Shown piece after piece: positions 51,197 to 57,850 of a stretch of 57,850 bases of DNA. The position numbers were made by a program, and so were the translations under genes. Within the stretch, counting starts at the first letter, position 1. Each line of letters starts with the position of its first letter. The notes beneath the pieces were generated by a model. The model was given only the letters and a program-made list of their open reading frames with translations, was not told the origin of the DNA and ran no database searches. This DNA comes from Blastocatellia bacterium. Its GTDB lineage: Bacteria; Acidobacteriota; Blastocatellia; Chloracidobacteriales; Chloracidobacteriaceae. The stretch covers positions 1-57,850 of the forward strand of contig JAIBAN010000052.1 of assembly GCA_019695185.1 (NCBI GenBank), written 5' to 3'.

Positions 51197-52729
51197 ATGC
51201 TTGCTTCCTTCCGCAGAATCGGGCTGTTGCTGGCCTTTGGGTTGACCATTGCTTCACTTTCCGTCCAGGCCCAAGGGACTGCCGGGCAACGGCTGGACTT
51301 TCGTTTTCAGGCACAACCTTTTTCCAATTTATGTTACCAGTTGGATGCCATGGCCGGATTGATACCGGCTTCGGCGGAAGCTTACCGCGAGTTATGGAAA
51401 ACCAAGCTCAACTGGGGTGATGAAGACGAGCGACAGCTCAAAACCTGGGAGAACCTGCGCGGGAAATACCGCCAGAATCTTAATTTTTCGGATTATCCGC
51501 CTGAGTTTCCCTATCCGGCCAATCCGCCTGCCGTGGCCCACATTGAACTTGATAAAAAGATGCGGATTGCCGGGTTGCTGGCCACCACACCGGATGAATA
51601 CCGGAAACTGCTGGCCACGGTCATGTTGCCGCCCGATGTGGACCCCGTGGTTGCCGTCGTTCGTCATTTCCAACCCCGGTTTCAAAGCTGGTGGGAAACG
51701 GAAGGCCGGCAGATTGTGGAGTCCAAAACCACCGAGTTTCCCGACCTCATGAAACGAACCGGCCTCTACGAGTTTTGCGATAGGGTAACCCGGTTTTACG
51801 GCTCCACAATTGCCGATGGATATAGCATCAACCTCTTTTTGATTGCCCGCCCGCAATCAAAAACCCCTTACACTTCGGCAGAAGTGTTTGAAAATTTCTC
51901 AACGGTCGAAGTCGTCGCGGGCGAGAAAGTCGAACAACGGATTGACGTGGTGCTGCACGAGGTGTTCCATCACCTCCTGAGCCTTTCGCCGGAAGAAAAA
52001 CGCTTCGAGCTGATTCAGGATTTCGCCCGCTCAGGGAATGTCAATGCCCTAGCCACCTACAATATTCTGGATGAAGCCCTGGCAACCGGGTTCGGCAATG
52101 GGCTGGTGGCGCAAAAAGTGATGTCTCCGCAACGGTTTACCAAGTATCAATCCATTGAGCAGTCTTTCTACAATGACCCGTTCATTGACAAAGTGGCCAA
52201 GGCGCTCATGCCCATTCTGGCCAAGCGGCTGGAAGCAGGAAAAAACCTGTTTGACGGTTTTGTGCCGGAATATGTGCAAAGCGCCGCCGCCGCTCTGGGT
52301 GATTCCATCGGTGACCCGCATTTGCGACTGTTTGTCCGGACCGCCGTTTTTACTGACGACTCTTTTTTTCCGCTTGCCCGCTTGCTCGGACAGGGAATTC
52401 GTGGGGGCTACACCAGCACCTATGTTGGAAATGAAGGCTGGGTCAACGGACGCAAACATTTTGAACGGTTTCCCGCTGCAAACGGGTTGCTGGTGGTCAA
52501 AACAGCCGACCTGCCCAAACTGGCCGCATGGCAGAAAATCCTGGGAGCCAAGCCCTTGCAAGCCATCAGGCAGGCTGCCAAAAAACAACCGGCAGTGGTT
52601 TATGCCGTTCGTCGGTCACCGCAATCGGTGCTGTATGTCATTGTCGGCAAAGATGCGGCTGAAATCGAACCGGCATTCAAGAAATTCATTGCCAATCACA
52701 GGGAATTTGAAGGGTTTCTTGCTTTATGA
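51197..52729 (+). CDS. Secreted HExxH-containing putative metallopeptidase
   Basis: The 510 residues have a signal peptide (RIGLLLAFGLTIASLSVQAQ) and one clear zinc-protease-like motif, HEVFHH, at about 254-259, followed by DEALATGFG near 292 that could give the third ligand. The rest is helical and unfamiliar. The ribosome-binding site caaggag lies 10 nt before the ATG. It could be a periplasmic or extracellular peptidase, or a structural relative with a metal site. Confidence 0.75.
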   Translation: MLASFRRIGLLLAFGLTIASLSVQAQGTAGQRLDFRFQAQPFSNLCYQLDAMAGLIPASAEAYRELWKTKLNWGDEDERQLKTWENLRGKYRQNLNFSDYPPEFPYPANPPAVAHIELDKKMRIAGLLATTPDEYRKLLATVMLPPDVDPVVAVVRHFQPRFQSWWETEGRQIVESKTTEFPDLMKRTGLYEFCDRVTRFYGSTIADGYSINLFLIARPQSKTPYTSAEVFENFSTVEVVAGEKVEQRIDVVLHEVFHHLLSLSPEEKRFELIQDFARSGNVNALATYNILDEALATGFGNGLVAQKVMSPQRFTKYQSIEQSFYNDPFIDKVAKALMPILAKRLEAGKNLFDGFVPEYVQSAAAALGDSIGDPHLRLFVRTAVFTDDSFFPLARLLGQGIRGGYTSTYVGNEGWVNGRKHFERFPAANGLLVVKTADLPKLAAWQKILGAKPLQAIRQAAKKQPAVVYAVRRSPQSVLYVIVGKDAAEIEPAFKKFIANHREFEGFLAL

Positions 52730-52767
52730 AGGTTGAGGAGCCGGGAGCCGGGGGAGTCAAAACATAT

Positions 52768-52807
52768 CTGTCACCCTGTCACCCTGTCGCCTTGTTACCC
52801 TGTCACT
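52768..52807. repeat. CACCCTGT tandem repeat
   Basis: About four to five octamer-like units (caccctgt, with cgccttgt and taccctgt variants) lie in the gap between the two exported-protein genes. Confidence 0.7.
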
Positions 52808-52907
52808 TGGCTTGACAAAAATTTCAAAGTATTGGAAAGAAGGAGGGCTTTCATCAAACAAAGGAAGCACTCCCCCCCAATTTACCCCCTACAAGAGAAT
52901 GTTGATT

Positions 52908-54158
52908 ATGAAGCGAATCGGCCTAATTCTGATTTTGTTTGGACTGACCAGTTTACTCCCAACGGTGTTTTCGCCGGCTACGAAAACCGCCCAGGCGGCT
53001 GCCCAAGGCACGTTGCCGCCTGGCACTCAAATCGAGTTGGTTATGACGAGTGACCAGGTGGGTGATCGTGACCGCGATTATATTGGTGCCGGGCAGTCGT
53101 ATAAGTACACCTTTGCCGATGGCAAATGGTTTATTACTGTACTCGACTTGAATCGGGATGGAAAACCCGATTTCATTACCTTTTATTATCTTGGGGAAGG
53201 CCAGTTCAAGAGTGATTTTTGGGGTGTTGACGTTGGAACGAATAAAATTGGAAAAAACCTCGAAGTCGGAGTATATGAAAACGCCCGCCGTGCTGCTTTT
53301 GCCCCGGATGGAAATCCGGGACTCGACGTGGGTGGTAACGGACGCGGATGCAATATGTTGGGCGGACGCTTTACTATCTTTGATTCGAAGTTTGACTTGC
53401 GCGACCCACAAAAACCTGTCTGCCTCAGTTTTGGGGTTTCCTTTACCCAGTTTTGCGAGTTTTCCCCGCTTGCCTTGCGGGGCACGCTGCGGTACAACAC
53501 TTCGGTCCTGCCACCCGACGAAGAAAATCCGAAAGTATCCGTTACCAGCCCCCGTGCCGGTCAGGTCATCAATTCCAAAACCGATACCAAAATTGATGTA
53601 GCCTGGACCTCCCTGGACAATCAAGGCGTGGCCAGCCATTCACTCACGTATAACGGCATCCGGAAGGACACCCCTTTTTCCACCAGTGTTGTTTCCGGCT
53701 TACCCGGCACGGTGCAAAGTTTTTCCATCAGCGTGCCCAAGGATGATGCCGTCACCAATGCCACCATCACGGTTGCAGCCAAAGACAATGCCGGAAATAC
53801 AGGTACCGGTGTTTCGGGTTCGTTTACTGTCGCTGCCGACGGGGAAAGCCCCAAAGTATCAAATGTGATCTTTTCAAAGAAAAAAGTGGATCGAAAGAAA
53901 GACCCCACCATCGAGATTGCCTGGCGCTCGGAGGATAACCTGGGCGTCATCGGGCACACGTTGTTCTTTTCGCCAACCCTCACTTTTTCAACGCCCACAT
54001 TGATCACAACCGGACTGCCTGGAACCACCCGCGTCTTCAAATGGACGGTTCCCAATGAGGTTCCCAAAACCAAGACCGGAGCGATCAAAGTGGTGGCGCT
54101 TGACGGTGCCGGTAACACAGGCGAGGCTGTCGGCGGCGGAAACCTGACCATCAAATAA
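52908..54158 (+). CDS. Exported protein with two Ig-like repeats
   Basis: The 416-residue protein has a signal peptide (MKRIGLILILFGLTSLLPTV, cut near AQAAAQG). An N-terminal beta-rich domain (residues about 30-225, LDLNRDGKPDFITFYYLGEG) is followed by two related domains of about 95 residues: 226-325 (PKVSVTSPRAGQVINSKTDT) and 330-416 (PKVSNVIFSKKKVDRKKDPT). Both end in a D-x-AGNTG segment typical of bacterial Ig-like surface modules. The start is at the ATG at 52908, with 52899 as alternative. Probably surface or periplasmic; the ligand is unknown. Confidence 0.78.
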   Translation: MKRIGLILILFGLTSLLPTVFSPATKTAQAAAQGTLPPGTQIELVMTSDQVGDRDRDYIGAGQSYKYTFADGKWFITVLDLNRDGKPDFITFYYLGEGQFKSDFWGVDVGTNKIGKNLEVGVYENARRAAFAPDGNPGLDVGGNGRGCNMLGGRFTIFDSKFDLRDPQKPVCLSFGVSFTQFCEFSPLALRGTLRYNTSVLPPDEENPKVSVTSPRAGQVINSKTDTKIDVAWTSLDNQGVASHSLTYNGIRKDTPFSTSVVSGLPGTVQSFSISVPKDDAVTNATITVAAKDNAGNTGTGVSGSFTVAADGESPKVSNVIFSKKKVDRKKDPTIEIAWRSEDNLGVIGHTLFFSPTLTFSTPTLITTGLPGTTRVFKWTVPNEVPKTKTGAIKVVALDGAGNTGEAVGGGNLTIK

Positions 54159-54173
54159 AGTAAGGAGCGTGCC

Positions 54174-54200
54174 GGCAAAGGGCAGATATTGCCCTTTGCC
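54174..54200. terminator. Hairpin between convergent genes
   Basis: ggcaaagggca (54174-54184) pairs with tgccctttgcc (54190-54200), with a 5-nt loop, in the 52-bp gap between the Ig-like gene and ppk. No T run follows on either strand, so a structural or attenuating role is as likely as simple termination. Confidence 0.55.
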
Positions 54201-54210
54201 CTTGCCTCAA

Positions 54211-56346
54211 TCAAAGGTTCTGAAACAAAAGCTGGCTGTCCCGGCGCGGGTCGGCTTCCGTCCGGGGAGCACGGGCATACGAGCCGTCGTTTTGCAGTTC
54301 GCGGGCTTTGATGTTGTCCTGCATGTAAGCCGCCAGCACCACATCCTTGAGGTGCTTTTTCAAGTTTGGGTCGAGCACCGGCGTGACCACTTCCACCCGG
54401 CGGTCCAGATTGCGGCCCATCCAGTCGGCGCTGCCAATATACAACTCCTCGTTTCCATCATTGGCAAAATAGAAAATCCGGCTGTGCTCTAAAAAGCGTC
54501 CAACAATGCTGCGGACCCGGATATTGTCGGAAACGCCTGGAAGTCCCGGTTTGAGAATGCATACACCCCGCACAATCAGGTCAATTTCAACCCCGGACTG
54601 GGAAGCGGCATACAGCGTTTCGATGATGTCGGTGTCGGTCAGGCTGTTGAACTTGGCCACAATGCGGGCGGCTTTTCCAGCCCTGGCGTTGGCGGCTTCG
54701 CGTTCAATCATGCGCATCAGGCTTTCCCGCAGATTGATGGGAGCCACCAGCAGCCGCTGATAATTGGAAAACCGGGAATAACCGGTCAGATAATTGAACA
54801 GGTGCGTGGCATCAGCACTGATTTCCTCGTTGGCCGTAAATAACCCGATGTCCGTGTAGATTTTGGAAGTCGCCGGGTTGTAATTGCCCGTGGAAATATG
54901 GACGTACCGTTTCAGCACCTCCCCTTCGCGGCGGATGACCAGGGCCAATTTGCAATGTGTCTTGAGTCCCATCAGACCGTAGACCACATGGACCCCGGCT
55001 TTTTCAAGCTGGCGCGCCCACTCGATATTGTTTTCCTCGTCAAACCGGGCTTTGAGTTCCACCAGCACCGCCACCTGTTTCCCCTGCTCGCTGGCTTCCA
55101 TCAAGGACTGCACAATCGGTGAATGCCGCCCCGTGCGATAAAGGCAGGTTTTAATCGCCACCACTTGCGGGTCGCTCGCCGCTTTCTGAATGAAATCAAC
55201 CACAGTTGAAAATGACGTGTAGGGATGATGCAACAAAATATCCTGCTGCCGGATGATGTCGAAAATGTTCTTCTTCTGACGCAACGGCACGGGCACCGAG
55301 ACTTGAAGTGGCGGGTCCTTGAGTTCCGGCTTGTCGAGCGAGTAAAGGCTCATCAGGTCGGGAATATTGAGCGGGCCATTGATGCGATAGACATCTTCGG
55401 CAGACAGGTCAAAGGATTTCATTAAATATTCGACCATTTCCGCCGGCATGGTTTCAGCCACTTCGAGCCGCACCGGCCACCCAAACCGCCGCCGTCCACG
55501 CAAATGCTGCTTGAGCGTATGGAGCAGGTCGCCGGCCTCGTCTTCGCGGATTTCAATGTCAGCATCGCGGGTAACCCGAAAGTTATAAAACTTGCCGCAT
55601 TTCATATTGGGAAAGAGCGCGTCGGCGTTGGCGGCAATCAGGCTGCCCAGAAAAGTGAACTTGGTTCCGGCTTCATCCACTGGAATCAAGCGGGGAACGG
55701 TCGGAGGCAGCTTGACCCGTGCAAACCGGAGCCCGTTCTTCCCTTGGATGGAGCTATCCTCCTTATGGTCTGGCTCAACGTGAACCCCCAGGTTGAGACT
55801 CAGGTTGGAGATAAATGGAAAGGGGTGGCTGGGGTCCACCGCCTGGGGTGTCACCATGGGAAACACCTTGTCTCGAAAATACTGGTTGGCGCGTTTTTTC
55901 TCAGAGGCATTCAAGTCGTGAAACTGAAGCAGCGTCACTCCATGCTGGGCCAGCCCGGGCAGGACTTCATCCAAAAGGCAGCGTATCTGGGCTTCCAACA
56001 TCGGACGCACCCGGAGGCTGACCTCCCGCAGTTCATCCGCCGGGGTCATCCCGTCCGGAGACAGTTCCATCACCTCGTCTTCCATTTTTTCCATCAAACC
56101 GGAAACCCGAATCATAAAAAACTCGTCGAGGTTGGTGGAAAAAATGGCCAGAAATTTCAATCGCTCCAACAGCGGATTGGTCGGGTCCTGGGCTTCTTCG
56201 AGAACGCGGCGATTGAATTCGAGCCAGCTCAGTTCCCGGTTGAAAAACAGGTGCGATGAACTGACAAAATGATTGGCAGTCTGTTCAAAAATCGAGACTG
56301 GCGCGATTTCCATGGGCGGTATCACTTCTTTGGATGGCTTTGTCAT
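54211..56346 (-). CDS. ppk1: Polyphosphate kinase 1
   Basis: This enzyme polymerises the gamma phosphate of ATP into polyphosphate. The 711 residues contain FFNRELSWLEFNRRVLEEA and FLAIFSTNLDEFFMIRV in the N-terminal domain, FYNFRVTRDADIE, the phospho-histidine region YVHISTGNYNPATSKIYTD, and a second catalytic histidine in RFLEHSRIFYF. The length matches PPK1. It is monocistronic here, convergent with the upstream exported gene. Confidence 0.96.
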   Translation of the reverse strand: MTKPSKEVIPPMEIAPVSIFEQTANHFVSSSHLFFNRELSWLEFNRRVLEEAQDPTNPLLERLKFLAIFSTNLDEFFMIRVSGLMEKMEDEVMELSPDGMTPADELREVSLRVRPMLEAQIRCLLDEVLPGLAQHGVTLLQFHDLNASEKKRANQYFRDKVFPMVTPQAVDPSHPFPFISNLSLNLGVHVEPDHKEDSSIQGKNGLRFARVKLPPTVPRLIPVDEAGTKFTFLGSLIAANADALFPNMKCGKFYNFRVTRDADIEIREDEAGDLLHTLKQHLRGRRRFGWPVRLEVAETMPAEMVEYLMKSFDLSAEDVYRINGPLNIPDLMSLYSLDKPELKDPPLQVSVPVPLRQKKNIFDIIRQQDILLHHPYTSFSTVVDFIQKAASDPQVVAIKTCLYRTGRHSPIVQSLMEASEQGKQVAVLVELKARFDEENNIEWARQLEKAGVHVVYGLMGLKTHCKLALVIRREGEVLKRYVHISTGNYNPATSKIYTDIGLFTANEEISADATHLFNYLTGYSRFSNYQRLLVAPINLRESLMRMIEREAANARAGKAARIVAKFNSLTDTDIIETLYAASQSGVEIDLIVRGVCILKPGLPGVSDNIRVRSIVGRFLEHSRIFYFANDGNEELYIGSADWMGRNLDRRVEVVTPVLDPNLKKHLKDVVLAAYMQDNIKARELQNDGSYARAPRTEADPRRDSQLLFQNL

Positions 56347-56535
56347 AAGGTTCCCAATCGGTAAAGTCTGATTTTTTGAAGAAGCAGTGGCTCAACGCTT
56401 CCCCGCGATGTGTGGTATGGTTGAACGGCGAGGGTGAACGATACCCAAAACCCGCTCAAAATGCCACGGCTTCCTTTCGTGCCGTTGGCAGTCATGACAC
56501 TGCCGGTTTTCTTTCGAGGTATCAGAAAGGGATGT

Positions 56536-57105
56536 ATGCCGTTTTCCGATTCCGTCAACCGCTTCCGTCAGGATGTAGTCGAATGGTGCGCGGGTCGTGC
56601 CTGGCACTGGCGTATGTTGGTGCTGTGCTATTGCTGCTATGCCGGATTCAATCTGATTATTGATGAAGAATATTGGACGGTTTTTGGCGGCATTACCTTT
56701 GGCATTCACGAACTGGGCCATGTGATTTTCGGCTTCCTGGGTCACTTTTTGATGGTGGCAGGCGGAACGATTGCTCAATTGGCCGCCCCGTTGCTCACGA
56801 TACTGCTGTTTCTTCGGCAACGGGAGTATTTTGGCATGGCTGTCGGGGGAAGCTGGCTTTCCGCCAGCCTGTGCAGCGTCGGCACCTATCTGGCCGATGC
56901 CCGGCGGCAACAGTTGCCGCTCTTTGGTCTGGGCGACGACCCGCAACATGATTGGACTTACCTCCTTTCCCAGTTTGGACTGTTGCGGTTTGACACGAAA
57001 CTGGCCATCGGGGTACGGGTTCTGGCCTTTCTGGTGCTGGCGGTTTCGATTGCCTGGGGCTCCTGGATTTGCTTTGTCATGAAAGACAACCCTCAAAAAA
57101 ACTGA
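56536..57105 (+). CDS. Membrane protein with HELGH motif
   Basis: The 189-residue protein has about four hydrophobic segments and the motif FGIHELGHVIFGFLGHF near residue 55, which resembles the zinc-binding helix of site-2-type (M50-like) membrane proteases. A clear LDG partner motif is not seen, so it may be a reduced relative or non-catalytic. The ATG at 56536 has agaaaggg just upstream; an earlier ATG at 56434 would add 34 residues. The promoter gap to ppk is divergent. Confidence 0.72.
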   Translation: MPFSDSVNRFRQDVVEWCAGRAWHWRMLVLCYCCYAGFNLIIDEEYWTVFGGITFGIHELGHVIFGFLGHFLMVAGGTIAQLAAPLLTILLFLRQREYFGMAVGGSWLSASLCSVGTYLADARRQQLPLFGLGDDPQHDWTYLLSQFGLLRFDTKLAIGVRVLAFLVLAVSIAWGSWICFVMKDNPQKN

Positions 57106-57129
57106 GGACTGCCCTTTTAGGGTCCAGGG

Positions 57130-57552
57130 TTGACTGGGGATTGCTTTTTTCGGCCAACCAGCGATTGAACTCGAACCGGCTTGACCATACCTTGGAGTCT
57201 TCCGGAGGAAGGCCATCTGGTAGCCAGGGTGTGAAGCGGAGCGCAACCCTTGGACTGGGATGCCCAATCCACCCGCACTCCGGGAGGAGTGCGTTTCCCA
57301 CGGAGAGATGGCGCTCCGGCCGGAGCGCGGAATCAGGCTGGAACTGTTTTCCAGGGGTTTCGCTCCGCTTCACACCCTGGCTATCTGAATCTGCTCCTGC
57401 CGGAGCAGGTGGCATTCCTCCGGAATGCGTGGAAGGCGTGCCGTGCCGGTCAATGAACTTCTGATGACAAAAGACAAGGTTGCCGCAGGCGGTCCTGACT
57501 CGTTCTTTCAGGTTCAGTCGAGACCCGCTGAAAAAAAGCAATCCCCAGTCAA
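57130..57552. mobile_element. Putative MITE-like element with 21-bp terminal inverted repeats
   Basis: ttgactggggattgctttttt (57130-57150) is perfectly repeated in inverted form at 57532-57552. A second perfect 22-bp inverted pair, agccagggtgtgaagcggag... (57222-57243) and its complement (57361-57382), is nested inside. Between and after these lie several CCGG- or TCCGGA-centred palindromes (for example gcgctccggccggagcgc at 57311-57328). A minus-strand open frame across the unit (57077-57541) looks non-coding. No transposase is present. Confidence 0.7.
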
Positions 57553-57553
57553 G

Positions 57554-57771
57554 GGCTCAGGGTTCAGGGGCCAGGGTCTTTTGAATTGAGAATTGAGAAT
57601 TGAGAGTTGAGAGTTGAGAGTTGAAAACTAAACCCCAAACCAAAACCCTAGATTTCCGCTATTCGAAAACCCTGAACCCTGAACCCTGAACCCTGAACCC
57701 TGGACCCTGGACCCTGAATCCTGAACCCTGAACCCTGAACCCTGAACCCTGGCCCCTGGACCCTGGACCCT
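57554..57771. repeat. Extended CCCTGAA and AATTGAG heptamer region
   Basis: agggttc units (57558-57577), aattgag and gagagtt units (57582-57624), then about 15 ccctgaa-type units with ccctgga variants (57670-57771). Beside the last array, a core stretch matches gggttttcgaata on the minus strand. No gene is supported from here to the window end. Confidence 0.85.
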
Positions 57772-57850
57772 AAATTCACTGTCATTGAGCCAGCTTTTCT
57801 TTCCGGTTGTTTTCTCCAGTTACTTGGGCTATTTTACCGCCCGCAACCGT

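Noticed and set aside
57077..57541. 154-residue minus-strand open frame over the 57.1-57.5 kb element
   Set aside because: It runs through nested inverted repeats and palindromes, overlaps the membrane-protein gene end, and shows no domain or ribosome-binding site. It is better explained as repeat DNA.

Overview
The window reads as chromosomal DNA of a Gram-negative, respiring, non-phototrophic bacterium. The best guess is Acidobacteriota (Blastocatellia-like). Supporting signs are a 1212-residue TonB-dependent receptor with an N-terminal carboxypeptidase-regulatory-like domain, a Bacteroidetes/Xanthomonas-type N-acylornithine carbamoyltransferase, serine/threonine kinase and FHA signalling, and a very high load of short intergenic repeats. 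This placement is inference. No rRNA, tRNA, CRISPR array, transposase or phage gene was seen.

Layout. 1-5.5 kb (+): cbb3 oxidase maturation genes (ccoG/fixG, a 56-residue membrane protein, the Cu P-type ATPase ccoI, a SafE-like membrane protein) and a small CWC protein. 5.5-15.7 kb (-): one probable arginine operon, argR-argG-argH-(P-loop protein)-argC-argD-argF'-argB-M20 deacylase, with a three-half-site ArgR operator in front of argR. 16-25.2 kb (-): an SDF-family transporter, a SWIM zinc-finger protein, ABC-F protein Uup and the TonB receptor. 25.8-28 kb (+): a LytS/LytR-type two-component pair. 28.3-35.1 kb (+): a Sia-like partner-switching module (SiaB kinase, SiaC with Thr68, a Ser/Thr protein kinase, an FHA-GAF-SpoIIE phosphatase, and a TPR protein with a degenerate GGDEF domain) closed by a clear terminator. 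35.4-41.5 kb (+): two giant redox fusions, one with two cyclic-nucleotide-binding domains, ferredoxin clusters and a membrane domain, the other with FHA, seven CxxCH hemes, ferredoxin and an FAD/NAD oxidoreductase. 41.8-46.4 kb (-): a MacAB-like ABC efflux system. 46.8-47.9 kb (+): lrp-marC. 48.1-50.3 kb (-): rfbB and rfbA. 50.7-54.2 kb (+): three exported proteins. 54.2-56.3 kb (-): ppk1. 56.5-57.1 kb (+): a membrane protein with HELGH.

Two themes stand out. First, 28.3-41.5 kb looks like a signalling cassette (phospho-switch, FHA, degenerate GGDEF) next to electron-transfer proteins that carry their own CNB and FHA sensor domains. This may be a little-described phospho-/nucleotide-controlled redox chain. 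Second, nearly every gene junction carries a short repeat element: usually inverted arms of tandem heptamers (or, in one family, nonamers) around a 50-100 bp core. At least eight families share this design. They supply stop codons, start contexts and protein tails to neighbouring genes, and one heptamer run lies in frame inside ccoI.

Starts were moved downstream of repeat-derived sequence where the conserved domain and a ribosome-binding site supported it. All calls come from reading sequence and motifs by eye, with no database search.
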